Shown here piece after piece: positions 1 to 8,410 of a DNA stretch of 64,000 nucleotides. The DNA is taken from NCBI GenBank assembly GCA_019638025.1, contig JAHBUO010000002.1, positions 1 through 64,000 on the forward strand. Reading direction: 5' to 3'. The translations under genes were made by a program, and so were the position numbers. Position 1 is the stretch's first letter; each line of letters opens with the position of its first letter. The DNA comes from Ignavibacteriaceae bacterium (GTDB lineage Bacteria; Bacteroidota; Ignavibacteria; Ignavibacteriales; Ignavibacteriaceae). The notes beneath the pieces were generated by a model. The model was not told the DNA's origin and searched no databases. It was given only the letters and a program-made list of their open reading frames with translations.

Positions 1-582
1 CATTACTTGGTCTTCCCCTTTGATAAGATAGACAACTAATTGTCCGGCAAATAATCCCGGGTCTGCATTGTTTATTATTCCGTTATAGAACAAAATGTCA
101 TTGACATAAGCAAAGATTAGCAAATCGTTCCCCGAGCGAACTCCATTTAAATGGATACTATTAACAGTTGAAGGAAGCGGATGAGTTTTTAACCATGTAA
201 AATTGGGGTCTGAGTATGATTGAATATTACTTGTGTATATAACGCTAATCGAATCATCCTCAATATGTAACGATAATAATGATTTGAAACCCATTCTGCC
301 TAAGCCACCACTTTCAATTCCATCTCCTGTCGACCCGCTAAAAATTTTAAAAGAAAAATCATCTTTTGTTGCACCAATTGGAAGAAGCATGTGAACAACA
401 TCATCAGAAATATTAGATAATTTTAACTCTCCGTTGCTAACTCCAAAACTTCCTGTTGAAGATGTAGATGCCCATCCTGGATTTGAATTAATTTCAAACG
501 TATCGTGATAGTGATGAGTAGTTTGAGCATTTACTATAAACGAAATTAGGATTATTATAAATAATGATTTAATCGTTTTCAT
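1..582 (-). CDS. Exported protein of unknown function, C-terminus outside the window
   Basis: An uninterrupted minus-strand frame of 194 codons starts at the ATG complementary to 580-582 and runs off the left edge of the window. A purine-rich GGGAGG Shine-Dalgarno lies just upstream of the start. The N-terminus is a clear Sec signal peptide (MKTIKSLFIIILISFIVNAQ), so the mature protein probably starts near TTHHYHD. The visible part is rich in beta-strand-type residues, with a DTFEINSNPGW segment like the opening of concanavalin/LamG-like secreted domains. I do not recognise a named family. The missing C-terminus could carry a T9SS sorting domain, as in other exported proteins of this window, but that cannot be seen. 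Confidence 0.8.
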   Translation of the reverse strand, partial: MKTIKSLFIIILISFIVNAQTTHHYHDTFEINSNPGWASTSSTGSFGVSNGELKLSNISDDVVHMLLPIGATKDDFSFKIFSGSTGDGIESGGLGRMGFKSLLSLHIEDDSISVIYTSNIQSYSDPNFTWLKTHPLPSTVNSIHLNGVRSGNDLLIFAYVNDILFYNGIINNADPGLFAGQLVVYLIKGEDQVM

Positions 583-598
583 GTTTCCTCCCGGTTAT

Positions 599-630
599 GG
601 CTATACCGATATCTTAATATCGGTATAGCC
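599..630. terminator. Perfect 14-bp inverted repeat, candidate terminator
   Basis: The arm GGCTATACCGATAT at 599-612 and its exact reverse complement at 617-630 flank a 4-base loop. It sits between two minus-strand genes, so it probably ends the lipoprotein transcript coming from 1160-654. The T-rich flank (TTTTA) lies on the plus-strand side rather than the minus side, so it is not a textbook intrinsic terminator for that gene. Confidence 0.5.
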
Positions 631-653
631 TTTTATAGCTTAATTAATTTGTC

Positions 654-1160
654 TTAAAAATTTCTTGTTGATGAAAATTTATACTCAACTTTAACGCTCC
701 AATTATTATCGGCACTAATTGAAGCTGAATCTTGTGGTGCTTCAATCACTTTGAATGCAACATATCCGTCCATACATTCAGAAGCCCAAATATCTCCGGG
801 TTTTAGTTTTACAACTCCACAATCGAGACCTACAGCAAACTTTGTTGTATCGATGGAAGTTAATCCGGCTAAATCAGTAGTTGTTGCTTTGTAAAGTTTT
901 CCGGAAACAGGTCTATACATCAGCATTTCCATCCAAAAGTTGTTTGTTGTTCCATACTCACACCAAGCGATTGTTCCTCCATCTGAATCAGGTAAGTGAT
1001 TTCCTTCAGTACCCACAACTCCTTTTGACCAATCAACTCCCCAGTGATTGATCGTTAGGGTTTTTGCGCCGGAAGTTGGCTCGGTTGCCGCATCCTCTTT
1101 GCACGAACTGTACATTATAGAGACGGCTAATAAGATTACGACTAATAATAACTTTTTCAT
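654..1160 (-). CDS. Small lipoprotein of unknown function
   Basis: This 168-aa protein has a lipoprotein signal peptide: a KK start, a hydrophobic core, and a YSSC lipobox with Cys at about residue 20. A short charged/Thr-rich linker (KEDAATEPTSG) follows. The mature part contains two or three Cys residues and Trp/Tyr-rich strands, and I recognise no enzyme motif. It is probably attached to the periplasmic or surface face of a membrane. It lies between a truncated exported protein and a zinc-ribbon protein, all on the minus strand, and a long hairpin follows its stop. The family is unknown. Confidence 0.75.
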   Translation of the reverse strand: MKKLLLVVILLAVSIMYSSCKEDAATEPTSGAKTLTINHWGVDWSKGVVGTEGNHLPDSDGGTIAWCEYGTTNNFWMEMLMYRPVSGKLYKATTTDLAGLTSIDTTKFAVGLDCGVVKLKPGDIWASECMDGYVAFKVIEAPQDSASISADNNWSVKVEYKFSSTRNF

Positions 1161-1187
1161 TTTGGGATTCCTTGTGATTAATAATGA

Positions 1188-1406
1188 TTAGAATTTATAT
1201 GTTTTCTCTTTTGTTACTTTCCCGGGATAATTTTTACCGCAGTACTTACAAAACTTTGCATAGGGGTTAACGATCTCTTTTTGGCATGAGGGACATTCCT
1301 TTATTAATTCACTACCGCAAAGTGAGCAGTAATGGTCAGGTTCGTTTGTGCTGCAGAAAAAACTACAGCTTGGGCATATTTTGAATGTATGTTTTAATTC
1401 TTTCAT
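1188..1406 (-). CDS. Double zinc-ribbon protein
   Basis: This 72-aa cytoplasmic protein is dominated by CxxC pairs: CPSC near residue 12, CSLCG near 27, CPSC near 39 and CKYCG near 53. That spacing is typical of tandem zinc ribbons of the DZR / zinc-ribbon_2 type, each binding one Zn. No catalytic domain is attached. Such small proteins usually act as protein- or nucleic-acid-binding adaptors, and no specific role can be assigned. It is divergent from the sensor kinase at 1503 with about 95 bp between them, so the two may share a promoter region. Confidence 0.7.
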   Translation of the reverse strand: MKELKHTFKICPSCSFFCSTNEPDHYCSLCGSELIKECPSCQKEIVNPYAKFCKYCGKNYPGKVTKEKTYKF

Positions 1407-1502
1407 TTCAGTACTTCCGAAAAAATCAATTGTGTTTTACTTGTGTCTCAATTACTGTTCCATTAATTTCAATGCAGATAAATCATTTTTTTGAGGATTT
1501 TG

Positions 1503-4500
1503 ATGTTTCGTCCCAGTTCAGTGTTATCTGATAGAATAACAGTGTTGCGCTACAAGGCAACATTATCGAAAATCATTATCTTTATTCTTTCCTTCTTTTA
1601 TCTATCTCCAAATCTTTATTCTCAAAAGGAAAAAGTTAATTGGATTGAACATGTGGTTAGTCCGAAAGATCAAGCTTTAATTTTTATTTCAGCAAATTCA
1701 GAGAACGATTTTTGGGCTCACAATGGAAACGGAATAATCTATAATTACTCAAATGGGAAGTGGAATTCTTTTCAGTTACCACAAAAATCTTTAACCTACA
1801 TTTATTACTATTTTCCTCTAAAGGTTGATGATTTTTTAATCGGCATAATTGACGATGAGTACAACACACATTATTTCCGTTTTGAAAATCGGAGATTCAA
1901 AAAGTTCGATTATATATCTAAAATGCCGATGGAAGGTTTTTTTTCAGACAGCAATAATAATATATACATATATGGAGATTGGGGACTATTCTTAAAATTT
2001 GAAAATAATAAATTCATTGAAATACCGAGTCCGATTAAAAACCATATAATTTCTAAAGCGATATTTAACGATAGGATTTTTCTTGGAACAAGAGGCGAAG
2101 GTATTTACAGCTTCTCTAATAATTCGTTTCAGAAGATTCATACTGAAAAGGCTGAAGAAACAGATATTTCCTTAATTCGGAAAATAGGGAATGAACTTTT
2201 TGCTCTGAATTCAAGTAACCAAGTTTATCGTTATACAAGTAATCATTTTATTGTTGATAAATCACTTTCTGTTGACTTCATTTCAGAAATAAAGGAAAAT
2301 CGTTTTGGGTTTTATGAAATCGAAAATGAACATACACGAAAGAGAAATGATAAATTTATCTTCTCATCAGAGTTTGATTACAAACATCATTTGCAAATTG
2401 ATTCACAAACCATTTTAATCTCACTATCAGACGGAAAAATTCTAAAATCAGTTTTTCAAAAAGATAACTTTTTTTGGAAGAAAAATTACATATATCAAGT
2501 TGAGGGTGTGCAAAAGGCAAATTCGCAAGGAGCTGCATTTATTCACCTTAACGATGATTTCTTACCCGAACTATTTGTTCTGAACAATAACAGAGACCTT
2601 CCCAATAAACTTTATGCGAATAATAAAAATTTGCCATTTTCTGATATTTCAATAAATCTTGGGAATAATGTTAATAAAAGTTTTAGATTATTTGCTTTTG
2701 CTGATTTGAACAATGATTACAAACATGATTTCCTAGGAATAAATACCATTGGGGGAATGAGTTCTCTTTTTATATATCTCTCAAATAATCAAATGAAATT
2801 TAATAGTGTATTCTCATCATATCCCAACAGTACCGGAGATGCAAGAAATCTGCGTCTCGCTGACATTAATAATGATGGAAGAATAGATGTTATTATCAAT
2901 AAATATTTAAACAATAAGCGGGAAAAAGGTTTCCTGAAGTTTTACAAGAATCACGACTTCTTCGGAAATTTGGTAAGTGTAGATGAAATTGATACATCAA
3001 CAGCAAGCTGGAATTTACAATCAATTATTGCTGATTTTAACAATGATGGACTTGATGACATTTTTATAGTTACTCGATGGGGAAGTGATAAATTGCTTAT
3101 AAATACAGGCTCTGCTTATGCTAACGAATATAAAAAGAGATTTCAAAATGTTTTGTTATTAAATAGTAACAAAGCTATAGCATTTGATTACGATAACGAC
3201 GGTGACTTAGACATTTTCCTAACAGCATCTGATCAAATTCTCGTCTTGTACGAAAACAAGAATAGCTTCTTCTATGATGTGACCTCAGAAAAAATTAAAC
3301 TGAATGATTTGCTAAATCCCTCAATGGTTGAAGGAGTTAGTATTAATTCGGGAGATTTTAATAATGATGGCTACACTGATTTAATAATAAATATAGCCGA
3401 AAAAGAAAATTCAAGAAACCATATTTTGATAAATGATTCAGCTAAGAGTTTTATTGATAAATCTGAATTAATGCAGTTTCATTCTCCACTCGTTTTCGGG
3501 ACAGTCATTGCCGATATTGATGATGATGGTGATTTGGACATTTACGGCTACAGATATGGTGAAAATGTATTATGGATTAATAATCAAGACGATAAAAACT
3601 ATTTGAAAATTTTTCTTAGAGGGGTTATATCAAATACGTTTGCAACAGGAAGTAAAGTGTGGATTTACAAATCAGGTCACATTAACGAAGCGAAACACTT
3701 ACTCCGATACAAACAGTTGGGGAGTGATATCCCGGGGCATAATTGCTATAATGATATAGTGCTTCACTTCGGATTGCCGGATGGGAGTTTATATGATGTG
3801 AAAGTGAAATTTCCTTCCGGTAAGGTGATAAATTTATATAATGTTGAAACCGGCAGAACTATAACGGTTAATGAAGTGGAACCTTTCTTTGCTTATGTTT
3901 ATCAATTTCCTGCAATGTTAGTTCGTTTAATTTATCAACCTGAGACTCAACTATACTTACTATTCGTGTTTCTCTCTCTTCTGATTTTGTTTATTAGTTT
4001 AAAATTTGGAATTAAGTATTACAACTGGAATATCCAACTTACAGTTTTATTGACTGTAGTAAACCTTTCTATATTTTGGTTAATCTTAATTTTAACTGTC
4101 GAAAAAGAATTCATTTACAAGTATTTACTCCCTATTTCTGTAATGGCTACCGGTATGGCATTGCCACACATTGTTTTCTACTATATAAAAATCCGAGATA
4201 GCAAAAAAGCAGTTGCTGAAGACCCGATGGATAAACTATTTGAAATGCTATTTAATTTTTCACATGGGGAATGGGCACTTAAAAACATAAACGGAATGCA
4301 AATGTTTTGCCAAAATCTTTCTTCGGTGAATTCCGGGGATGATAAATTTATCAATCAGTTTGAAAATCGAAAGGAACAAATGCTTTCGATGACTCTTCCT
4401 TTAATTGAAAAAATTATTCACATTTCTAAGTATGTTGGAATTAGCACTGATTTAGTTGAAGATTTTGAAAATCAAGCTTACATTATAAAAACAAAATTGC

Positions 4501-5093
4501 CAAAAGTTGATTTTGGTAATTTGAGTGATACATCGGTAATCGGAACAGAATTAGCCTCTTCATTTGTGACAGTAAAAACTCTATTGCAAAAGATGAAAAC
4601 TACCGTTTTCTCAAAGTATTCATCGACCCCGGAGGATATAATAAATAAAATTATTGAAGAAAAAGATGAAGTGCTGACACAAGAGAAAATATCAATCGAA
4701 AAACATAAAAGGTACAATGGGACAAAAAAAGTTTTAATTCTGAATTATGAACTTGCCGACATAATTGAAAATTCAATTTCAAATTCCATCTTGGCACTGA
4801 GGGGTGCTGACAAAAAAAATATTGAAATTTCACTTAATCAAAAAGCTCCTAAAGTACTGATTGATATTTCAGATAATGGATCAGGAATAGCTGAGAGTGA
4901 AATTGAAAAAATTTTTGAACATGGCTACTCAACTGTAGGAAGTACCGGTCACGGATTATATGCGGCAAAGAAAAACCTCGAAAAATATGGAGGAAGAATT
5001 TTCTTGAAAGAAAGTCTTCCGTTTGTAAAAACAACTTTTATAATTGAACTTAATGAAGGCATTGATGATGCGACCTCTAATATTGATAATTGA
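1503..5093 (+). CDS. Hybrid-architecture sensor kinase: FG-GAP/ASPIC-UnbV sensor with HATPase domain
   Basis: This is an approximately 1196-aa membrane histidine kinase. I chose the ATG at 1503 because a GAGG ribosome site lies 7 bases upstream; an in-frame TTG at 1491 would place that site inside the gene. An N-terminal signal/anchor segment ends at about residue 40. Residues 40-320 look like propeller repeats. About 343-680 hold six FG-GAP/VCBS calcium-loop motifs such as DINNDGRID, DFNNDGLDD and DYDNDGDLD. About 700-793 match an ASPIC/UnbV-type domain (FPSGK). Three membrane segments span about 813-893. The cytoplasmic part has a possible H-box (FSHGEW, His about 921), an N-box (ENSISNS) and an ATP-lid DNGSGI at about 1124, ending in a GHGLY G2 box. 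Its stop overlaps the start of the response regulator, so the pair is translationally coupled. The ligand is unknown. Confidence 0.85.
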   Translation: MFRPSSVLSDRITVLRYKATLSKIIIFILSFFYLSPNLYSQKEKVNWIEHVVSPKDQALIFISANSENDFWAHNGNGIIYNYSNGKWNSFQLPQKSLTYIYYYFPLKVDDFLIGIIDDEYNTHYFRFENRRFKKFDYISKMPMEGFFSDSNNNIYIYGDWGLFLKFENNKFIEIPSPIKNHIISKAIFNDRIFLGTRGEGIYSFSNNSFQKIHTEKAEETDISLIRKIGNELFALNSSNQVYRYTSNHFIVDKSLSVDFISEIKENRFGFYEIENEHTRKRNDKFIFSSEFDYKHHLQIDSQTILISLSDGKILKSVFQKDNFFWKKNYIYQVEGVQKANSQGAAFIHLNDDFLPELFVLNNNRDLPNKLYANNKNLPFSDISINLGNNVNKSFRLFAFADLNNDYKHDFLGINTIGGMSSLFIYLSNNQMKFNSVFSSYPNSTGDARNLRLADINNDGRIDVIINKYLNNKREKGFLKFYKNHDFFGNLVSVDEIDTSTASWNLQSIIADFNNDGLDDIFIVTRWGSDKLLINTGSAYANEYKKRFQNVLLLNSNKAIAFDYDNDGDLDIFLTASDQILVLYENKNSFFYDVTSEKIKLNDLLNPSMVEGVSINSGDFNNDGYTDLIINIAEKENSRNHILINDSAKSFIDKSELMQFHSPLVFGTVIADIDDDGDLDIYGYRYGENVLWINNQDDKNYLKIFLRGVISNTFATGSKVWIYKSGHINEAKHLLRYKQLGSDIPGHNCYNDIVLHFGLPDGSLYDVKVKFPSGKVINLYNVETGRTITVNEVEPFFAYVYQFPAMLVRLIYQPETQLYLLFVFLSLLILFISLKFGIKYYNWNIQLTVLLTVVNLSIFWLILILTVEKEFIYKYLLPISVMATGMALPHIVFYYIKIRDSKKAVAEDPMDKLFEMLFNFSHGEWALKNINGMQMFCQNLSSVNSGDDKFINQFENRKEQMLSMTLPLIEKIIHISKYVGISTDLVEDFENQAYIIKTKLPKVDFGNLSDTSVIGTELASSFVTVKTLLQKMKTTVFSKYSSTPEDIINKIIEEKDEVLTQEKISIEKHKRYNGTKKVLILNYELADIIENSISNSILALRGADKKNIEISLNQKAPKVLIDISDNGSGIAESEIEKIFEHGYSTVGSTGHGLYAAKKNLEKYGGRIFLKESLPFVKTTFIIELNEGIDDATSNIDN

Positions 5094-6453
5094 TGATGAT
5101 TCAGAATTTGCGAATGATTTTTCGATATTACTAAAAAATGACTATGATTGTATCTTCGCCAATGATGGTATCTCCGGACTTAAAAAACTTACTGATTTAT
5201 CTCCTGATGTAATTCTTCTTGATTTGATGCTGGAGAGGGGGGAGTCAGGTTTAGATGTCCTTGATAAAATCAAATCTGTGGAAGAAGATGTCCCGATTAT
5301 TATGATAACAGATTATGCCTCAGTTGATACTGCTGTTGATGCAATAAAGAGAGGAGCATTCAATTACATAACTAAAACGCCTAATCTTAAAGAACTCAAA
5401 TTAATAATTGAAAGATCGTTACAGCAGCGATTATTAAAATATCAGACTAAAACACTTCAGCAAGAATTACAAAAGCCTTTTGATTCTATTATTGGTTCAA
5501 GTGAAGCTATTTTTAAAGTTAAAGAAATGATTTCAATTTGTGCTGATGTTGAGAGTACTGTCATGATATCCGGTGAAAGTGGTTCAGGCAAAGAGTTGGT
5601 CGCCAGACAAATTCATTTGCTAAGTAAGCGAAAAAATAAACCATTTGTTGCTATAAACTGTGCAGCACTTCCGAAAGACTTAATAGAAAGTGAATTGTTC
5701 GGTTATGAAAAAGGGGCTTTTACAGGAGCAGACTCTCGTAAATTAGGCAAGTTTGAAATAGCAGTTGATGGAACAATTTTTTTAGATGAAATTTCAGAAC
5801 TTGATTTACATGCTCAAGTAAAACTTCTTAGAGTATTGCAAGAAAAAGAGTTTGAAAGAGTTGGTGGAACTCAAACAATCAAGACAAATGCGCGTGTAAT
5901 AGCAGCAACAAATCGAAACCTTATGCATCTGGTTGAAGAAGGGGAATTTCGGGAGGATTTATACTATAGATTAGATGTTTTCCCAATTAACGTACCACCT
6001 CTTCGTGAAAGAAAAGAAGACATTCCATCGCTTTTAAATTATTTTGTTCAGTTAACATGTAAAGAATTAAAAGTTAAGAATAAATATTTTACTGAAGAAG
6101 CTGTAAAACTCCTCATGAATTATGATTGGCCAGGAAATATCAGAGAGTTGCAGAATCATATTACCAGAGCAATTCTTCTTACTAAAGCTGAAATCATAAC
6201 TCCAACCAATCTTGATTTTTCGATACAAAAAAAAGAGACAGAATATCTTGGTGTCGAAATTGTTCCCGAGACGTGGGAAGAAATGAACATACAAAGAAAA
6301 AAAGCAGTTGAAACCGCTGCACGCAAAGTAGAAAAACTTTTCTTGGAATTTATTTTAAATAAGTATGAAGGAAATGTTTCACGTGCCGCTGATGCAATAG
6401 GGATTAATCGCGCAAACCTTCACAAAATGATTAAAAAGTGTGGATTGAACTAA
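5065..6453 (+). CDS. NtrC-family sigma54-dependent response regulator
   Basis: The partner of the upstream kinase, overlapping it by 29 bp. ATG 5065 is preferred because a GAAGG site sits just upstream and the REC domain begins at once. The receiver domain has the acidic pocket DDD at 10-12, the phospho-acceptor Asp53 in VILLD, and a K in ITK. The central AAA+ domain shows Walker A GESGSGKE, the sigma54-contact loop GAFTGAD, Walker B GTIFLDE and an arginine-rich sensor region. The C-terminus is a Fis-type helix-turn-helix (NVSRAADAIGINRANLHKMI). These are all the parts needed to activate RpoN promoters on phosphorylation. Its targets are not evident; no clear -24/-12 GG-N10-GC element was identified nearby. 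Confidence 0.95.
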   Translation: MMRPLILIIDDDSEFANDFSILLKNDYDCIFANDGISGLKKLTDLSPDVILLDLMLERGESGLDVLDKIKSVEEDVPIIMITDYASVDTAVDAIKRGAFNYITKTPNLKELKLIIERSLQQRLLKYQTKTLQQELQKPFDSIIGSSEAIFKVKEMISICADVESTVMISGESGSGKELVARQIHLLSKRKNKPFVAINCAALPKDLIESELFGYEKGAFTGADSRKLGKFEIAVDGTIFLDEISELDLHAQVKLLRVLQEKEFERVGGTQTIKTNARVIAATNRNLMHLVEEGEFREDLYYRLDVFPINVPPLRERKEDIPSLLNYFVQLTCKELKVKNKYFTEEAVKLLMNYDWPGNIRELQNHITRAILLTKAEIITPTNLDFSIQKKETEYLGVEIVPETWEEMNIQRKKAVETAARKVEKLFLEFILNKYEGNVSRAADAIGINRANLHKMIKKCGLN

Positions 6454-6647
6454 ATCGATATTTAGCTTGATTTTCTCAGCGTTATTATTTAGATTTAGTC
6501 TTAATAAAAATAGTAAGCTTGTTCTTTTATAGCAATTCAATTCTGCGGGCATGCAGTATAATTAAAGTTTAATACTTGTTTCATATTACAAATTATTTTG
6601 CTACTTTTTGACAGGTATCTCAATCCCAATTTTTTAGTTGGATTAAA

Positions 6648-7202
6648 ATGTTCAAGGTTGGCACAGAAAAGTTAAATGAACTAATCTTAGGTATAAAGGA
6701 GAGAAATCACGAAGCATTTCGTGAGTTTTTCTTTCTTTTCCAGCCGGGAATTTTTAACTATTTGATTCGTTTAACTTGCGATAAAGCTTTGGCTCAGGAT
6801 CTTACCCAAGAAACATTTCTTAAGTTTTGGTTAAACGCTGATAAGATTGAGATATCATCCTCACCAAAAGCCTATCTTTATAGAATTGCAAGAAATTTAG
6901 CTCTGAACTCAATTCGACAAAGACACAATAATTGTTCATATGATGAAGATGAAAGTTTGTTGATTTATTTTAGTCGTAGAAGTGAAGCTGAAATTGATTC
7001 TTTATTCTTTATGGATGATTATCAGAGGGCTGTAAATAGCTTACCTGAGCGTTGTAAAACAGTATTCTTATTGAGTCGTTTTAGCGGGTTCGATTATAGT
7101 GAAATTGCCGAGATGATGGAGATCAGTTTGCAGACTGTAAAGAATCAGATGAACAAAGCACTTTCAGTTTTGAGAAAAAGATTACAATCCCATTTGAATT
7201 AA
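6648..7202 (+). CDS. ECF sigma factor, FecI-like
   Basis: A 184-aa sigma70-family extracytoplasmic-function factor. Region 2 includes the DLTQETFLKFW segment at about residues 55-65. Region 4 is a helix-turn-helix with the typical LPERCKTVFLLSRFSG and YSEIAEMMEIS sequences near residues 130-160. Length and motifs fit the Bacteroidota-type FecI family. It is followed by a FecR anti-sigma factor and a TonB receptor with an STN signalling domain, the standard cell-surface signalling arrangement. It probably directs transcription of module A, and perhaps module B, which lacks its own sigma factor; this is inference. The 194-bp region upstream is AT-rich and without a gene. Confidence 0.95.
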   Translation: MFKVGTEKLNELILGIKERNHEAFREFFFLFQPGIFNYLIRLTCDKALAQDLTQETFLKFWLNADKIEISSSPKAYLYRIARNLALNSIRQRHNNCSYDEDESLLIYFSRRSEAEIDSLFFMDDYQRAVNSLPERCKTVFLLSRFSGFDYSEIAEMMEISLQTVKNQMNKALSVLRKRLQSHLN

Positions 7203-7273
7203 TTTTTAAGCGGCATAGTACTTTTCCCCTTTTCATGTGTAACATACATAATAACATAACTCCATTTTGAATA

Positions 7274-8392
7274 ATGGAGCGACACAAAAATAATTTTGGA
7301 AATATTTTGACCCGATTCCCCAAAACAGTTGATTCACAGTTTATTATTAGAGTAATAAATAATGAAGTCAATCAAGAAGAAAAAGAATTTTTTGAAACGT
7401 GGTTGCACGAATCAGAAGAAAATAAAGAAGAATTCGGTAGTTTATCATTATTGTGGGATAAATTTGGAAACGCAAGAGTCCCACCACCGCCTAATCCCGA
7501 ACTTCACTTTGAAGAACTAACCAAAACAATTAATGCCGAGTATTCTACTTCAAAGACAGATGAAAAATTCGAGCAAGTATCCCTTAAATCATCTTTAAAA
7601 GTAAATGTGAACAAAACAATTTCAAATCGAAATGATTATGGATGGTTGATTAGAGCTGCTTCAATAATTATTATTTTTTTAACACTCGGATACATTTATC
7701 AAAATAGAATAGTTCACTCTAAACAGGAAGTATCGCCTCAAGTTGTTGAGAAGCCGATTTTCTATACAGTTGTTGCCGCAAAAGGAGAGAAAAAAACGAT
7801 TGTGCTTTCAGATGGTTCGGTGATTTATCTTAATGTTGACAGTAAGATTACCTATCCGAAAAGGTTTGCAGCTGATTCAAGAGAAGTTGAATTGATGGGA
7901 GAGGCTTATTTTAGTATTCAGGCAGATAAGATTCGTCCGTTTAAGGTGATTTCCGGAAATACGGTAACTGTTGTCACCGGAACAGAGTTTAATATATTAA
8001 ATAGAGATAACTTAATTAGAATAGTTGTAACTAAAGGATCGGTTGAAGCATATAGAAAGCATTCTGATAAAGGTGTGAGTTTGAAACGTGGCGAAATGAC
8101 AACTTTCAGTGAAATAAAAGGGTTTACAAATCCTACAAAAGCTTCAGTAGACCATTTCTTAGCATGGAGAAGAGGACAATTTTCGTTTTCTCATACACCA
8201 CTTTCAAAAGTAATGGAAGAAATATCAAGATATTACAATATTCCTGTCTATTTTGAACGACCGGAACTAAAATCAAAAACGATTACGGGAAAATTTGATT
8301 CAAATTCTCTGGAAAACATTTTTTCAATTATAAGTCTAACTCTGGATGTAAAAATTAATCATTCAGGGGATAAAGTTTTAATTCAACAATAA
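7274..8392 (+). CDS. FecR-family anti-sigma factor
   Basis: A 372-aa single-pass inner-membrane protein. The cytoplasmic N-terminal part (about 1-120) should hold the sigma factor. A transmembrane helix lies at about 124-142. The periplasmic FecR domain (about 165-250) contains LSDGSVIYLN and MGEAYFSIQ, typical of the family. The C-terminal segment (about 300-370; SHTPLSKVMEEISRYYNI) matches the DUF4974/STN-like domain that contacts the receptor. It sits between the ECF sigma factor and the STN-bearing TonB receptor, so it should relay substrate binding at the outer membrane to the sigma factor. There is no strong Shine-Dalgarno before the ATG. Confidence 0.95.
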   Translation: MERHKNNFGNILTRFPKTVDSQFIIRVINNEVNQEEKEFFETWLHESEENKEEFGSLSLLWDKFGNARVPPPPNPELHFEELTKTINAEYSTSKTDEKFEQVSLKSSLKVNVNKTISNRNDYGWLIRAASIIIIFLTLGYIYQNRIVHSKQEVSPQVVEKPIFYTVVAAKGEKKTIVLSDGSVIYLNVDSKITYPKRFAADSREVELMGEAYFSIQADKIRPFKVISGNTVTVVTGTEFNILNRDNLIRIVVTKGSVEAYRKHSDKGVSLKRGEMTTFSEIKGFTNPTKASVDHFLAWRRGQFSFSHTPLSKVMEEISRYYNIPVYFERPELKSKTITGKFDSNSLENIFSIISLTLDVKINHSGDKVLIQQ

Positions 8393-8410
8393 ATTAAACC
8401 TTGTACATAT

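Noticed and set aside
6454..6647. Possible small RNA or small gene in the 194-bp gap before the sigma factor
   Set aside because: Only AT-rich sequence with a short weak inverted repeat (CCAA...TTGG) near 6632; no frame with a start and ribosome site, and no terminator.
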